NCBI RefSeq assembly: GCF_002917105.1
Contig: NZ_PQFZ01000002.1
Span: 310,001-374,000, forward strand
Direction of reading: 5' to 3'
Source of the DNA: Allobosea psychrotolerans
GTDB lineage: Bacteria; Pseudomonadota; Alphaproteobacteria; Rhizobiales; Beijerinckiaceae
DNA: 64,000 nt
Shown: one piece after another, positions 47,864-59,620 of the stretch
Layout: every line of letters starts with the position of its first letter
Numbering within the stretch: the stretch's first letter is position 1
Translations under genes and position numbers: made by a program
Notes under the pieces: model-generated
What the model saw: the letters and a program-made list of their open reading frames with translations, nothing else
The model's database searches: none
What the model was told of the DNA's origin: nothing

Positions 47864-48466
47864 TCAGGATGCTTTGGCTTTTTCGTCGCCGGGGAGGACG
47901 TAATCGGTCCCCTCCCAGGGACTTAAGAAGTCAAAGTTGCGGAACTCTTGATTGAGCTTCACCGGCTCGTAGACGACGCGCTTCTGCTCGTCATCGTAGC
48001 GGACCTCGACGAAGCCGGTCAGCGGGAAGTCCTTGCGCAGCGGATACCCCTCGAAGCCGTAATCGGTGAGGATGCGGCGCAGATCGGGATGGCCCGAGAA
48101 CAGGATTCCGTAGAAGTCGTAAGCCTCGCGCTCATACCAGTTCGCCGCCGGGAAGATCTCGATCACGGAGGGGACGGGCGTCGCCTCGTCGGTCTGGACC
48201 TTGACCCGGATTCGGTGGTTGTGGCGCGGCGAGAGCAGATGGTAGACGACGTCGAACCGCTTCTCGCGCTCGATATAGTCGGCGCCGGCGATGTCGGTGA
48301 AGTTCACGAAGCGGAAGCGCGGGTCGTCGCGCAAGACCCTGAGAACCTGCACGATCGACGCGGCTTCAGCGTGAACAGTCAATTCGTCGAAGGCGACGAC
48401 GGCCTCCGTCACCGCGCCGGGCAGCGCGGCCTTGATGTCTTCCCCAAGCGCAAGGAGATCGCTCAT
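47864..48466 (-). CDS. nuoC: NADH-quinone oxidoreductase subunit C
   Basis: 30-kDa-type subunit of the peripheral arm. The 200 residues include [16 protein letters not shown] and the signature [20 protein letters not shown], followed by [20 protein letters not shown]. It is separate from nuoD, unlike the fused nuoCD of enterobacteria. It lies nine bases after nuoB. Confidence 0.97.
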   Translation of the reverse strand: MSDLLALGEDIKAALPGAVTEAVVAFDELTVHAEAASIVQVLRVLRDDPRFRFVNFTDIAGADYIEREKRFDVVYHLLSPRHNHRIRVKVQTDEATPVPSVIEIFPAANWYEREAYDFYGILFSGHPDLRRILTDYGFEGYPLRKDFPLTGFVEVRYDDEQKRVVYEPVKLNQEFRNFDFLSPWEGTDYVLPGDEKAKAS

Positions 48467-48475
48467 GACAGGCCC

Positions 48476-49060
48476 TCAGCGCTCGATCGTGCCGGTGCGG
48501 CGGATTTTCTTCTGCAGCAGCAGCACGCCATAGAGCAGCGCTTCCGCCGTCGGCGGGCAGCCGGGCACATAGATGTCGATCGGCACGATGCGATCGCAGC
48601 CGCGCACCACTGAATAGCTGTAGTGATAATAGCCGCCGCCATTGGCGCAGGAGCCCATCGAGATGACGTAGCGCGGCTCCGGCATCTGGTCGTAGACCTT
48701 GCGCAGCGCCGGGGCCATCTTGTTGGTCAGCGTACCGGCGACGATCATCACGTCGGACTGGCGCGGGGAGGCGCGTGGGGCAAAGCCGAAACGCTCGACA
48801 TCATAGCGTGGCATCGAGAGCTGCATCATCTCGACGGCGCAGCAGGCGAGCCCGAAGGTCATCCACATCAGCGAGCCGGTGCGCGACCAGTTGATCAGGT
48901 CATCCGTCGCCGTGACCAGAAACCCCTTATCGGCGAGCTCGCTGTTGATCTCGGTGAAGAAGGGATCGCGCGCGCCGACAGGCAAGCCGTCGGGGCCGAG
49001 CAGGCCTTTGGGCGCCGGCGCGACCAGCGGGTCGCCGCGATCGATCGCTGTTGTTGCCAT
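48476..49060 (-). CDS. nuoB: NADH-quinone oxidoreductase subunit B
   Basis: Carries the terminal [4Fe-4S] cluster N2 that reduces quinone. The 194 residues include the paired cysteines in [12 protein letters not shown], then [20 protein letters not shown] and the last ligand in [11 protein letters not shown]. All four cysteines are present. It follows nuoA by 64 bp. Confidence 0.97.
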   Translation of the reverse strand: MATTAIDRGDPLVAPAPKGLLGPDGLPVGARDPFFTEINSELADKGFLVTATDDLINWSRTGSLMWMTFGLACCAVEMMQLSMPRYDVERFGFAPRASPRQSDVMIVAGTLTNKMAPALRKVYDQMPEPRYVISMGSCANGGGYYHYSYSVVRGCDRIVPIDIYVPGCPPTAEALLYGVLLLQKKIRRTGTIER

Positions 49061-49124
49061 GATCTGAACCCTTGTAACCCGTAACCGTCAGATAAGTCGC
49101 GAAATCAGTGCTGCGGTCGGACGA

Positions 49125-49505
49125 CTAGTCCCACTCCAGCGCCCCTTTTCGCCACTCATAGACGAAGCCGACGGTCAGCACGCCCAGGAAGATCATCATC
49201 GAGACGAAGCCATACCAGCCAAGCCCGCCAAATGCGACGGCCCAGGGGAACAGAAAGGCGACCTCGAGATCGAAGATGATGAACAGGATCGCGACCAGAT
49301 AGAAGCGGACATCGAATTTCATGCGCGCATCGTCGAAGGCGTTGAAGCCGCACTCATAGGCCGAGAGCTTTTCGGCATCGGGTTTCGAATAGGCGATGGC
49401 GAAGGGAGCCACCAGCAAGGCGATGCCGATGATGGCCGCGACGCCCAGGAAAATGACGAGCGGCAGATAGTCGTTCAGCAGGGACGGTACTGGGAGTGTT
49501 TGCAT
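49125..49505 (-). CDS. nuoA: NADH-quinone oxidoreductase subunit A
   Basis: Small membrane subunit near the quinone chamber and the first gene of the nuo operon. From the ATG at 49505 it has 126 residues with three helices and the conserved [20 protein letters not shown] loop and [16 protein letters not shown]. The frame continues to 49550, but a 126-residue product fits the family better. Confidence 0.95.
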   Translation of the reverse strand: MQTLPVPSLLNDYLPLVIFLGVAAIIGIALLVAPFAIAYSKPDAEKLSAYECGFNAFDDARMKFDVRFYLVAILFIIFDLEVAFLFPWAVAFGGLGWYGFVSMMIFLGVLTVGFVYEWRKGALEWD

Positions 49506-49805
49506 GGACAAGTCCCCGCTTCGGGCCGCCAGGCGGCGGCGCGCTGGCACAGTCGATTAGACCCTGCATTAGAATGAAGCAAGACTCCGCCGCGCTGCAC
49601 AATCGCGCGAGAGGGTTGATTTCGACGCAGATTGGCGCGGATGTCGCAGCGCCTCTCCGCATGGCTCGCCGTTCTGCATCGACTGCGGGTGCTTTTTTGC
49701 AGCATAGCGCCGGCTGCCGGCTGGCTGTTTGCCGCGCAAAGCGACACACTCGCGCCGAATCGACGTCTCGCGGCCGCGGCCGCCCCTGGAGGCAGAAAGA
49801 CCGCC
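49506..49805. promoter_or_regulatory. Divergent region between nuoA and the HdeA-like gene
   Basis: 300 bp without a gene. On the minus strand TTGCTT (49577-49582) and TCTAAT (49556-49561) are 15 bases apart, or CTTGCT at 16; this is the best nuo promoter candidate, about 50 bases before nuoA. Nothing convincing was found for the plus-strand gene, though GGAGG near 49790 lies before its start. Confidence 0.35.
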
Positions 49806-50129
49806 ATGGTGCTGCCCATGCAACGCTCCCTTCTGCTCGCCGCAGCGCTTGCCGCCTCCATTTCAGGAGCCAATCGCGCCAGCGCCGAGACGCTGGACCT
49901 GATGCGCGCGACCTGCGCCGACTTCGTCGCGATGAATGGCGGCGACCGGGATCAGCTCTCGCTCTGGCTCGCCGGATATTATGCCGGCGGCGCGCAACGC
50001 CCGCTGATCGACCGCGATAAGATCACGAGCGCGCCCGCTGAGCTCGCCGCGCTCTGCGCCAAGACGCCGCAGCTGCCGCTGGTCGGTGCCGAAACCCGCG
50101 CCGTCTTTCTGCCGACGCCGGCGCCCTGA
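49806..50129 (+). CDS. HdeA/HdeB-like periplasmic protein
   Basis: Resembles the small periplasmic acid-stress chaperones HdeA and HdeB. The 107 residues have a signal peptide (QRSLLLAAALAASISGANRASA) and the family pattern TCADFVAMNGGDRDQLSLWL, then AGYYAGG and AALCAKTPQLPLV. Two cysteines, Cys37 and Cys84, match the disulfide of HdeA. The start could be 49806 or the ATG at 49818. Chaperone activity is inferred from this weak similarity only. The next gene follows after two bases. Confidence 0.68.
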   Translation: MVLPMQRSLLLAAALAASISGANRASAETLDLMRATCADFVAMNGGDRDQLSLWLAGYYAGGAQRPLIDRDKITSAPAELAALCAKTPQLPLVGAETRAVFLPTPAP

Positions 50130-50131
50130 GC

Positions 50132-50755
50132 GTGAACTCTTTTGCCTTCCCCCTGGCGGCGCTGGTCTTCGCCTGCGCCCTGCCGCCCATGACGACCTCG
50201 GCGCAGGAGGGGCAGAGCATGCGCGCGCCGCTGCCGCCGCAGCGCCCCTTCGATCTCGATTTGCCGGCGCAATCGACCTTGCCTGCGATCGTGGTTCCGC
50301 CGCCGGCCACGCCAAGCCCAAGCCCAGATCCGAGCCCAAGCTCGCCGGTCGCCGCAGAACCCGAAGAGGATGAAGGGCCGGAATGGCCCAAGCTCACGCC
50401 TGGCCAGAAGGCCGGGGCCGAGCCGCAATTCGACCCCAATGAGAAGCCCGAACGGCCAGGCGTCTCGACCGATCCCGGCACCTCCATCATCTGCCTGCCA
50501 CAGCGGCTGAAGGACATTCTCGGCAAGGTCGCAGACAAATACGGGGCCGTGAAGGTGACATCGACCTGGCGGCCGCCCTGGCGGGCGCGGCGCGGCTCCT
50601 ATCACAAGCGCTGCGAGGCCATGGACTTCCGTGTCCCAGGCGTGCGCCCGCGCCTCGTGCTGGACTATGCCCGCTCGCTACCTGAGGTCGGCGGCAATCA
50701 AGTCTATTGGAACGGGCTGATCCATATCGACACCGGACCGCGCCGCCCCTGGTGA
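50132..50755 (+). CDS. Exported M15-type (YcbK/DUF882-like) peptidase domain protein
   Basis: Probable peptidoglycan-active metalloprotein. The 207 residues start at GTG with a signal peptide (NSFAFPLAALVFACALPP). A proline-rich low-complexity segment follows (about 30-115), then a C-terminal domain with STWRPPWRARRGSYHKRCEA, DFRVPGVRPRLVLDYA and NGLIHIDTGPRR. His158, Asp165 and His198 match the zinc ligands of D,D-carboxypeptidase-like M15 proteins. No ribosome site is seen, so translation may be coupled to the HdeA-like gene two bases before. The substrate is not known. Confidence 0.72.
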   Translation: MNSFAFPLAALVFACALPPMTTSAQEGQSMRAPLPPQRPFDLDLPAQSTLPAIVVPPPATPSPSPDPSPSSPVAAEPEEDEGPEWPKLTPGQKAGAEPQFDPNEKPERPGVSTDPGTSIICLPQRLKDILGKVADKYGAVKVTSTWRPPWRARRGSYHKRCEAMDFRVPGVRPRLVLDYARSLPEVGGNQVYWNGLIHIDTGPRRPW

Positions 50756-50767
50756 AGCGGGTGACGG

Positions 50768-50814
50768 CATCATCGGCTTGCCCGAAAACCGGTTCCCACT
50801 TTTCGGGCCGATGC
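50768..50814. repeat. Mosaic intergenic repeat, short form, copy 4
   Basis: CATCGG and CCGATG ends around CCCGAAAACCGGTTCCCACT and TTTTCGGG. It fills most of the gap between the convergent M15-like and ModA-like genes, where it would work as a two-way hairpin. Confidence 0.78.
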
Positions 50815-50828
50815 AACAAGGCGCGTGA

Positions 50829-51593
50829 TCAGTCCGGCGCGCCTTCCATGCCCTTCTCGGCCAGGATGCGCTTGGCGCTATCGCCACCGAGAAAGGCGAG
50901 GAACGTCTTGGCCGCCTCCGGCTGCGTGCTCGCCGCTGCGATGCCGCCGGTATAGGTCGTGTAGTTCTGGATCTCGGCCGGCAGCGGCCCGACCAGCGTC
51001 GCTCCCTTCACGGCCAGGATCTCGCTGATCTGGTGGATGGCGAGATCGGCCTCGCCGGTAACGAGACGCTGCGCGACCAGGCCGCCCGGCACCAGCACGG
51101 CCTTGGCCTTGACCGCATCCGCGATGCCCATCGTCTCCAGCAGCTTGGCGAAATAGATCCCGCTCGAGCCACCGGCCGCAGGGTCGATATAAGCGACCTT
51201 GCCGGCGGCGAGCAGCGTGGCCTTGAAGGCCGCGACAGTCGCGATGTCGGGGCGCGGGGCGCCGTCCTTGACCGCCACGCCGACCGAGGTCCGCGCCAGG
51301 TTCCGCGGCGTGCCCGAGGCGATTCGTCCGGCCTCGACGAGTTCCTTCACCGCCGCGGGCGTCAGCACGGCGAGATCGAACGCCTCGCCCCCCGTGATGC
51401 GGCGCAGCAGCCCGCCGGCGGTATCGTTGTCGATGACGAGCTTGTGGCCGCTCTGCTTCTCGAAATCCGCGGCGACGGCCTGCACGATCGGCTTGAACGC
51501 TCCCGCCGTCAGGACCTTGACCTCTGCGGCTCCCGCAGGCCCCCAGGCACACAGGCTCGCGATCATGAAGCAGTCGACAATTGTGATGCGCAT
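50829..51593 (-). CDS. ModA-like extracellular solute-binding protein
   Basis: Periplasmic binding protein of the molybdate-binding (ModA) superfamily. The 254 residues have a signal peptide (ITIVDCFMIASLCAWGPAGA) and the family opening VKVLTAGAFKPIVQAVAADF, then EAFDLAVLTPAAVKEL, and YIDPAAGGSSGIYFAKLLE with the serines near the ligand site. GGAG six bases before the ATG at 51593 decides the start. No permease or ATPase gene is nearby, so it is an orphan; many such relatives do not bind molybdate, and the ligand stays open. Confidence 0.85.
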   Translation of the reverse strand: MRITIVDCFMIASLCAWGPAGAAEVKVLTAGAFKPIVQAVAADFEKQSGHKLVIDNDTAGGLLRRITGGEAFDLAVLTPAAVKELVEAGRIASGTPRNLARTSVGVAVKDGAPRPDIATVAAFKATLLAAGKVAYIDPAAGGSSGIYFAKLLETMGIADAVKAKAVLVPGGLVAQRLVTGEADLAIHQISEILAVKGATLVGPLPAEIQNYTTYTGGIAAASTQPEAAKTFLAFLGGDSAKRILAEKGMEGAPD

Positions 51594-51729
51594 GGACATC
51601 TCCGGTCGCCGCCATCTCATGGCGGCTCAAGGCGATGGGAGATTAAAGCAGTCGTGCCACGCGGCAAGCGGTGCGCGCCGGAAACGACACCGGGCGGCTT
51701 GCCTATCGGATTGCAATGTAAGGAGAAAA
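51594..51729. other. Gap between the ModA-like gene and tRNA-Asp
   Basis: 136 bp with no coding signal, repeat or clear terminator seen. Confidence 0.5.
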
Positions 51730-51806
51730 TGGCGCGGGTGACGGGGCTCGAACCCGCGACCTCCGGCGTGACAGGCCGGCACTCTAACCAACTGAGCTAC
51801 ACCCGC
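51730..51806 (-). tRNA. tRNA-Asp (GTC)
   Basis: 77 bases with the CCA end encoded. Acceptor strands GCGGGTG and CACCCGC pair fully. The D loop has AGCTCAGTTGGTTAGA, and the T arm is GCGGGTTCGAGCCCCGT. The anticodon stem CCGGC/GCCGG holds the loop CTGTCAC, so the anticodon is GTC. Confidence 0.98.
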
Positions 51807-52010
51807 GCAGGGCGGCTAAGGCCTCGGCCTCAGCGGGGTTGGGATTATGGCGAGAGGCGGAAAGTGTCAAGCGCGCTGGCCAGGTAAATTCACAGCCGGC
51901 GACAGAAACGTGTTCATGCGGGCATCAACCCGCCCATGCAAGCGGACGCGACCGGAAGCCGGATACGCCACTAAACCAGGGCCAAGGGCGTCCGCCACAC
52001 CCGATTTGCT
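51807..52010. other. Gap between tRNA-Asp and the small secreted protein gene
   Basis: 204 bp; nothing convincing found. The tRNA-Asp promoter should be here, on the minus strand, but no good -10/-35 pair stands out. Confidence 0.4.
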
Positions 52011-52469
52011 TCAATCCTCGCCGGATGCCTCGCCCCGATCGGGCGACGCCAGGCAGGGGTCGAGCAGCACATGGCGCTCGTCCTGGCGGTTGTAACCTCC
52101 ACGCAGAATCACTTGGTCGCCGAGCTTCAGCTCGTTCCCGCTATAGGTGACACAGAGAATCCGGACACCCGGATCCGAGCACACGGCAACATACCAAAGC
52201 GTTCCATCGGTCTGGATCAGGCTGACCGGGCCCTTGATCGCCATATCGACACGCGCATCGGCCGGAACAGCGTTCGGCAATTGTGTCTTCACCGTCTCGC
52301 AGGTCGCCGGCATCCGAGCGACCTGCTCCGGCGGCGAGAAAGCCGGCCGATTGACAAAGAAATCCTCGGGCACGGCCGACTGGTCCTGTGCGGCGGCCGC
52401 TCCGCAGAAGGTCAGACAGACCCCTGCCAGCATATTTGCCCCTGCCAGCCTATTTGGAAGAAACCTCAC
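52011..52469 (-). CDS. Small secreted cysteine-containing protein, unknown function
   Basis: Not recognised. From the GTG at 52469 (GAGAGG four bases upstream) it has 152 residues: a signal peptide with basic MRFLPNR and hydrophobic LAGANMLAGVCLTFCGAAAA, then an acidic mature part (DQSAVPEDFFVNRPAFSPPE). A domain with cysteines in PATCETVK, VAVCSDPG, RILCVTY and LLDPCLAS follows. The four mature cysteines suggest disulfides. An ATG at 52433 lies inside the signal peptide and would leave no basic segment. An 18-bp tandem duplication lies in the signal-peptide codons. It is flanked by two tRNA genes. Confidence 0.6.
   Translation of the reverse strand: MRFLPNRLAGANMLAGVCLTFCGAAAAQDQSAVPEDFFVNRPAFSPPEQVARMPATCETVKTQLPNAVPADARVDMAIKGPVSLIQTDGTLWYVAVCSDPGVRILCVTYSGNELKLGDQVILRGGYNRQDERHVLLDPCLASPDRGEASGED
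52421..52456. repeat. 18-bp tandem duplication in the signal-peptide coding region
   Basis: CCCCTGCCAGCATATTTG (52421-52438) is followed by a copy with one change, A to C (52439-52456). On the coding strand each unit encodes a NRLAG/NMLAG-like step of the signal peptide, so reading frame is kept. Confidence 0.93.
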
Positions 52470-52665
52470 TCGACCTCTCAAGCCTGTCTCGATCACGACG
52501 GGGATCACAGGACGGCGTAGAAAGATGGCGGAATTCGATCGCGGCAGGCTCCGCGGCGCAATGGCGACAGCCTCAACCTTCGCTGGAAACGGGTCAATGC
52601 AAGAAACCGGTGCCCGCTTTTTTGCATTCCGCGCGAGCCGAGCGCCAGTACGCCTGGGTGGGGCG
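52470..52665. repeat. Gap before tRNA-Val with mosaic repeat core, copy 5
   Basis: The gap between the secreted-protein gene and tRNA-Val. At 52596-52628, AATGCAA and TTGCATT flank GAAACCGGTGCCCGCTTTT, a reduced version of the mosaic repeat. Nothing else was recognised. Confidence 0.6.
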
Positions 52666-52741
52666 TGGTGGGCGGTGCAGGGCTCGAACCCGCGACCCTC
52701 TCCGTGTAAAGGAGACGCTCTACCAACTGAGCTAACCGCCC
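52666..52741 (-). tRNA. tRNA-Val (TAC)
   Basis: 76 bases with encoded CCA. Acceptor GGGCGGT pairs with ACCGCCC. The D arm is AGCTCAGTTGGTAGAGC, and the T arm is GCGGGTTCGAGCCCTGC. The anticodon stem TCTCC/GGAGA holds TTTACAC, giving anticodon TAC. Confidence 0.98.
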
Positions 52742-52886
52742 CGATGCCGTGGGGTTTAAGGCCTGGCGCCGTCGCCATCAAGCGCCGAGATGGAGCGAAT
52801 CGCCCGCTTCTCCCCTTTTCACGCTCCACTCAAAGAAAATGCCGCCGGCGCTGAACGCCGGCGGCTCTCTGGTCAAGCAGTCAGCC
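52742..52886. other. Gap between tRNA-Val and lon
   Basis: 145 bp. GCCGCCGGCG (52850s) and a CGCCGGCGGC match just after it form a GC-rich hairpin close to the lon stop, a possible transcript end without a strong U run. No gene seen. Confidence 0.4.
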
Positions 52887-55316
<2,430 letters not shown>

Positions 55317-55450
55317 GACTTGTCCTTTGTGGTTGCGCCAGGCCTACCCCCAAATGGGCGGAGCCACCTGACGTATGCGGCCGAGACGACTATCGCCACG
55401 CCCGCCCTCGCGCATCACACCCTCGACAGGCATGCGACTCTCGCAAGTGC

Positions 55451-55484
55451 ACCTAAAGTGGAGACTTCCTCGCCGGCTTTCAAG
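55451..55484 (-). promoter_or_regulatory. Possible heat-shock (sigma32-type) promoter for lon
   Basis: On the minus strand CTTGAAA (55478-55484) resembles a sigma32 -35 element. About 16 bases further is CCACTTTAGGT (55451-55461), a poor -10 match. The position, about 135 bases before lon, and the known heat control of lon make it worth noting, but the match is weak. Confidence 0.28.
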
Positions 55485-55556
55485 CGAGCCTTCGAGGCAT
55501 CCCCAGATTGGATTGTCGCGGGGTGAAACAGACGACCGTCCAACCTGGCCCACGAC

Positions 55557-55588
55557 GCAAAACGCGCGCCAACAGGCGCGCGTTTGCA
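55557..55588 (-). terminator. Terminator after clpX
   Basis: CGCGCGCC (55563-55570) and GGCGCGCG (55575-55582) pair around AACA, extended by flanking A and T runs. In the minus direction TTTT follows the stem. It lies 26 bases after the clpX stop. Confidence 0.65.
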
Positions 55589-55613
55589 ATGTCTTGGGTG
55601 CTTGGCGGGCATC

Positions 55614-56882
55614 TCAGGCAGAGGCCGACTTCGCCTCTTCCTCACGCTCCGAATAGATGAAGAGCGGTCGCGATTTCGACTCGACGGCCTCCGGGCCGAT
55701 CACGATCTGCTCGACGCCTTCCAGCCCCGGCAGCTCGTACATCGTCTCGAGCAGGATGCCTTCCATGATCGAACGCAGGCCGCGCGCACCGGTCTTGCGG
55801 TCGATCGCCTTGCGGGCGATCAGGCTGACGGCCTCGTCGGTGAAGGTCAGTTCGGTGTCCTCCATCTCGAACAGGCGCTGATACTGCTTCACCAGCGCGT
55901 TCTTCGGCTCGGTCAGGATGGTCTTCAGCGCCGCTTCGTCGAGATCCTCCAAAGTCGCCAGGACCGGCAGGCGGCCGACGAATTCCGGGATCAGGCCGAA
56001 CTTCAGCAGATCCTCGGGCTCGACCTCGCGGAAGATTGCGCCGGTGCGGCGGTCGTCAGGCCCCTTCACCGTCGCGCCGAAGCCGATCGAGGTGCCCTTG
56101 CCACGGCTGGAGATGATCTTGTCCAGCCCGGCGAAAGCGCCACCGCAGATGAACAGGATGTTGGTGGTGTCGACCTGCAGGAATTCCTGCTGCGGATGCT
56201 TGCGCCCGCCCTGCGGCGGCACGGAGGCGACAGTACCTTCCATGATCTTGAGCAGGGCCTGCTGCACGCCCTCGCCCGAGACGTCGCGGGTGATCGAGGG
56301 GTTGTCCGACTTGCGGCTGATCTTGTCGATCTCGTCGATATAGACGATGCCGCGCTGCGCACGCTCGACATTGTAGTCGGAGGCCTGGAGCAGCTTCAGG
56401 ATGATGTTCTCGACATCCTCGCCGACATAACCGGCTTCCGTCAGCGTCGTCGCGTCGGCCATGGTGAAGGGCACGTCGAGAATGCGGGCGAGCGTCTGCG
56501 CGAGCAGCGTCTTGCCCGAGCCCGTGGGCCCGATCAGCAGGATGTTCGACTTCGCCAGCTCGACGTCATTGTGCTTCGAGGCGTGCGAAAGGCGCTTGTA
56601 GTGGTTGTGGACCGCGACCGAGAGAACCTTCTTGGCGTGGTCCTGGCCGATGACATAGTCGTCCAGCACCTTGCGGATCTCGCGCGGTGTCGGAACCCCA
56701 TCCTTCGACTTCACCAGCGCGGATTTCGATTCCTCGCGGATGATATCCATGCAGAGCTCGACGCATTCATCGCAGATGAACACGGTCGGGCCCGCAATGA
56801 GCTTGCGAACCTCGTGCTGGCTCTTGCCGCAGAAAGAGCAGTAGAGGGTGCTCTTCGAATCGCCGCCGCTGACCTTACTCAT
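55614..56882 (-). CDS. clpX: ATP-dependent Clp protease ATP-binding subunit ClpX
   Basis: AAA+ unfoldase that feeds substrates to ClpP. From the ATG at 56882 (GGAG seven bases upstream) it has 422 residues. The zinc-binding domain uses Cys15, Cys18, Cys37 and Cys40. Walker A is [18 protein letters not shown], with [17 protein letters not shown] as Walker B and the sensor region [20 protein letters not shown]. The longer frame to 56915 is not supported. Confidence 0.97.
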   Translation of the reverse strand: MSKVSGGDSKSTLYCSFCGKSQHEVRKLIAGPTVFICDECVELCMDIIREESKSALVKSKDGVPTPREIRKVLDDYVIGQDHAKKVLSVAVHNHYKRLSHASKHNDVELAKSNILLIGPTGSGKTLLAQTLARILDVPFTMADATTLTEAGYVGEDVENIILKLLQASDYNVERAQRGIVYIDEIDKISRKSDNPSITRDVSGEGVQQALLKIMEGTVASVPPQGGRKHPQQEFLQVDTTNILFICGGAFAGLDKIISSRGKGTSIGFGATVKGPDDRRTGAIFREVEPEDLLKFGLIPEFVGRLPVLATLEDLDEAALKTILTEPKNALVKQYQRLFEMEDTELTFTDEAVSLIARKAIDRKTGARGLRSIMEGILLETMYELPGLEGVEQIVIGPEAVESKSRPLFIYSEREEEAKSASA

Positions 56883-57167
56883 CGTCCATCTCCATTCTCG
56901 GAGCCGGACGACCACATCAGCCTGAGCGGATGCAACCGTCGTCTCTCCGTCATTAATAGACGCTCAGATCACGATCATTAGGTTAACGCCCTGTTCCGGA
57001 ACACCCGGTGGACAGAGCCGACCCAAAACCGGACCGTTTAGGAGCGCCAGTCCGCTCGCCCGATTCCCCATGCAAACATGGGGCCGGTCCCCTTGCAATA
57101 TGGGCGCTTAAAGCCGCCGCGCCAACCCACAGGCAACGGGGCGGCTGGTCGCAGCCCACGCCGCCGG
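56883..57167. other. 285-bp gap between clpP and clpX
   Basis: Probably holds the clpX promoter on the minus strand. The stretch around 56955-56995 is AT-rich for this genome (ATTAATAGACG, ATTAGGTTAACG), but I found no pair of boxes at proper spacing. No small gene fits. Confidence 0.35.
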
Positions 57168-57794
57168 TCAGGCTGTCGCGTCTTCCGGCCGCTTGTCGAT
57201 GACTTTGTCGATCAGGCCGAAGTCGCGCGCCGCCTCGGCGGTCATGAAATTGTCGCGCTCCAGCGCCGCTTCGATGTCGGCATAGGAGCGGCCGGTGTGC
57301 TTGACGTAGATCTCGTTCAGCCGGCGCTTCAGGCTCTCGACCTCGCGGGCGTGGATCAGGATGTCGGTGACCTGGCCCTGGAAGCCGCCCGAGGGCTGGT
57401 GGACCATGATGCGCGCGTTGGGCAGCGCAAAACGCATGTCCTTGGCGCCGGCGGTGAGCAGCAGCGAGCCCATCGAGGCGGCCTGGCCGACACACAAAGT
57501 CGTGACCGGGCAGCGGATGAACTGCATCGTGTCGTAGATCGACATGCCCGACGTCACCACGCCACCGGGCGAGTTGATGTAGAAGGAGATTTCCTTCTTG
57601 GGGTTCTCGGCCTCGAGGAAGAGGAGCTGCGCCACGATCAGCGAGGCGGAGTAATCCTCCACCGGTCCGGTCAGGAAGATGATGCGCTCGCGCAGCAGCC
57701 GCGAATAGATGTCGAAGGCGCGCTCGCCACGGCTGGACTGCTCGACCACCATCGGGACGAGATTGTTGTAGGTCTCGATCGGATCGCGCAGCAT
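57168..57794 (-). CDS. clpP: ATP-dependent Clp protease proteolytic subunit
   Basis: Serine protease that forms the double-ring chamber used by ClpX and ClpA. The 208 residues have the catalytic triad Ser107 ([12 protein letters not shown]), His132 ([10 protein letters not shown]) and Asp181 (ALERDNFM). [20 protein letters not shown] is the conserved substrate strand. AAGGA stands before the ATG. Confidence 0.97.
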   Translation of the reverse strand: MLRDPIETYNNLVPMVVEQSSRGERAFDIYSRLLRERIIFLTGPVEDYSASLIVAQLLFLEAENPKKEISFYINSPGGVVTSGMSIYDTMQFIRCPVTTLCVGQAASMGSLLLTAGAKDMRFALPNARIMVHQPSGGFQGQVTDILIHAREVESLKRRLNEIYVKHTGRSYADIEAALERDNFMTAEAARDFGLIDKVIDKRPEDATA

Positions 57795-57887
57795 GAAAAT
57801 CGTCCTTGGGTGGCGGCGCCGGATTCGGCGGATGGAGAATCAGCGAATGTCTCGGAGGACACCCACATAAGCACGGCAAACGCGGCT

Positions 57888-57926
57888 GAAAAGAGAAGCG
57901 CCGCCCAGCATGAAGCCCGGCGGCGC
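57888..57926 (-). terminator. Terminator after tig
   Basis: GCGCCGCC (57898-57905) pairs with GGCGGCGC (57919-57926). In the minus direction the stem is followed by TTCTCTTTTC. It lies about 28 bases after the tig stop, so clpP probably has a separate promoter in the remaining 90 bp. Confidence 0.6.
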
Positions 57927-57953
57927 GAATCTTGCGATTAAGGTTGCCGACAA

Positions 57954-59393
57954 TCAGGCCGAAGCGTCGTCGGCCTTGTCCTCGCCCTTGGCGTCAGCCT
58001 TCTTGGCCTTCTTGGCGGCCTTCTTCGGCTTGGCCTCGGCAGTCTCGTCCGCCTCTTCGTCGGCATAGAGCGCTTCGCGCGTGACGCTCTGATCCTCGAC
58101 CTTCACCTGCTCCAGCAGGTGGTCGACGACCTTCTCCTCGAAGATCGGGGCACGGATCTCGGCCAGGGCCTGCGGGTTCTTCTGGTAGAACTCCCAGACC
58201 TGCTTCTCCTGCCCGGGGAACTGGCGGGCGCGCTCGACCAGGGCCTTGGTGACCTCGTCATCCGAGATCTGGACCTTGGCCTTCTCGCCGATCTCGGCCA
58301 GCACGAGGCCGAGGCGCACCCGGCGCTCGGCGATCTTGCGATAGTCGGCCTTCGCGGCTTCTTCGGTCGTGCCCTCGTCCTCGAACGACTTCTTGGCTTC
58401 CTTCATGTCGACTTCGACATGGCTCCAGACGCTGGCGAACTCCTGCTCGACCAGGGTCGGCGGCAATTCGAAGGTGTATTTGGCGTCGAGCGCGTCGAGC
58501 AGGCTCTTCTTCAGCTTGCGGCGCGACTGCTCGCCGAAATCGCGGCCGATCTGCTCGCGGATCGCGGTCTTCAGCGCATCGAGCGACTCCATGCCGAAGG
58601 CCTTGGCGAGCTCGTCGTCGATCTTGACGGGCTCGGGCGCCTGCACCTCGGTGACCGTGACTTCGAACTCGGCCGGCTTACCGGCAAGATGGGTCGCGGT
58701 GTAGTTCTCGGGGAAGGTCACCTTGACCGTGCGGGTCTCGCCGGCCTTGGCGCCTTCGAGCTGCTCCTCGAAGCCGGGGATGAACTGGCCGGCGCCGAGA
58801 TCGAGCGGGATGCCCTCGCCCGTGCCGCCGTCGAAGGGCTTGCCCTCGAGCGTGCCGACGAAGGAGATCATCAGGCGGTCGCCGCTGGCGGCCTTGGCCT
58901 TCTCGCCCTTGTTCGAATAGGTGCGGTTCTGGCCGGCCATGCGCTCCAGCGCGGCGTCGACATCGGCGTCGGGCACCTCGGCGACGGGCTTGGTCAGCGA
59001 CACGTCCGACAGGTCGGCGAGCTCGATCTTGGGCAGAACCTCGAGCGCGACGGTGAAGGCGAGATCGCCCTTGGCCTCCATCGCGGCCTCGATCTCGTCC
59101 TTGTTCTCGGGGAAGCGGATCTGCGGCTCGAAGGCGAGCTTCAGGCCGTTATCCGTGACGATCTTCTGGTTCGCCTCGTTGACTGCGTTCTGCAGCACGT
59201 CGGACATGACCGAGCGGCCATAGAGACGGCGCAGATGGGCGACCGGCACCTTGCCGGGGCGGAAGCCATTGATCCTGGCCTTGCCCTGCAGGCCCTGGAG
59301 GCCGTCATCGAGCCTGGATTTGAGGTCGGCGGCGTTCAACACCACCTGAAACTCGCGCTTGAGGCCCTGGGACAGGGTTTCGGTCACGTTCAT
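57954..59393 (-). CDS. tig: Trigger factor
   Basis: Ribosome-associated chaperone and prolyl isomerase. The 479 residues have the ribosome-binding signature [17 protein letters not shown], a FKBP-like middle ([20 protein letters not shown]), and helical arms. The last 40 residues are lysine-, alanine- and acid-rich ([18 protein letters not shown]), longer than in E. coli. The series tig, clpP, clpX, lon is the classic order. Confidence 0.96.
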   Translation of the reverse strand: MNVTETLSQGLKREFQVVLNAADLKSRLDDGLQGLQGKARINGFRPGKVPVAHLRRLYGRSVMSDVLQNAVNEANQKIVTDNGLKLAFEPQIRFPENKDEIEAAMEAKGDLAFTVALEVLPKIELADLSDVSLTKPVAEVPDADVDAALERMAGQNRTYSNKGEKAKAASGDRLMISFVGTLEGKPFDGGTGEGIPLDLGAGQFIPGFEEQLEGAKAGETRTVKVTFPENYTATHLAGKPAEFEVTVTEVQAPEPVKIDDELAKAFGMESLDALKTAIREQIGRDFGEQSRRKLKKSLLDALDAKYTFELPPTLVEQEFASVWSHVEVDMKEAKKSFEDEGTTEEAAKADYRKIAERRVRLGLVLAEIGEKAKVQISDDEVTKALVERARQFPGQEKQVWEFYQKNPQALAEIRAPIFEEKVVDHLLEQVKVEDQSVTREALYADEEADETAEAKPKKAAKKAKKADAKGEDKADDASA

Positions 59394-59535
59394 CGTTTTC
59401 GATCCGCCAACAGCGTTACTTCAATGTCCAAAGCGCGACGCCGGGTGACCGCCGCCGCGCTCGCGAAATCCATTTTTCTTCAGCGAACGATTCCCGCGCC
59501 ACGACGCTAACGTCATGATGCGATCGCACGCTTGC
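59394..59535. other. Gap between tig and tRNA-Leu
   Basis: 142 bp, expected to carry the tig promoter on the minus strand. No convincing boxes or hairpins were seen. Confidence 0.4.
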
Positions 59536-59620
59536 TGGTGCGGGCGGAGGGACTCGAACCCCCACGACTTTCGCCGCTGGTACCTAAAACCAGTGCGTCT
59601 ACCAATTCCGCCACGCCCGC
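59536..59620 (-). tRNA. tRNA-Leu (TAG)
   Basis: 85 bases with encoded CCA. Acceptor GCGGGCG pairs with CGCCCGC. The D arm has GGCGGAATTGGTAGACGC, a long variable arm as expected for leucine is present, and the T arm is GGGGGTTCGAGTCCCTC. The anticodon stem CTGGT/ACCAG holds TTTAGGT, giving anticodon TAG. Confidence 0.98.
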
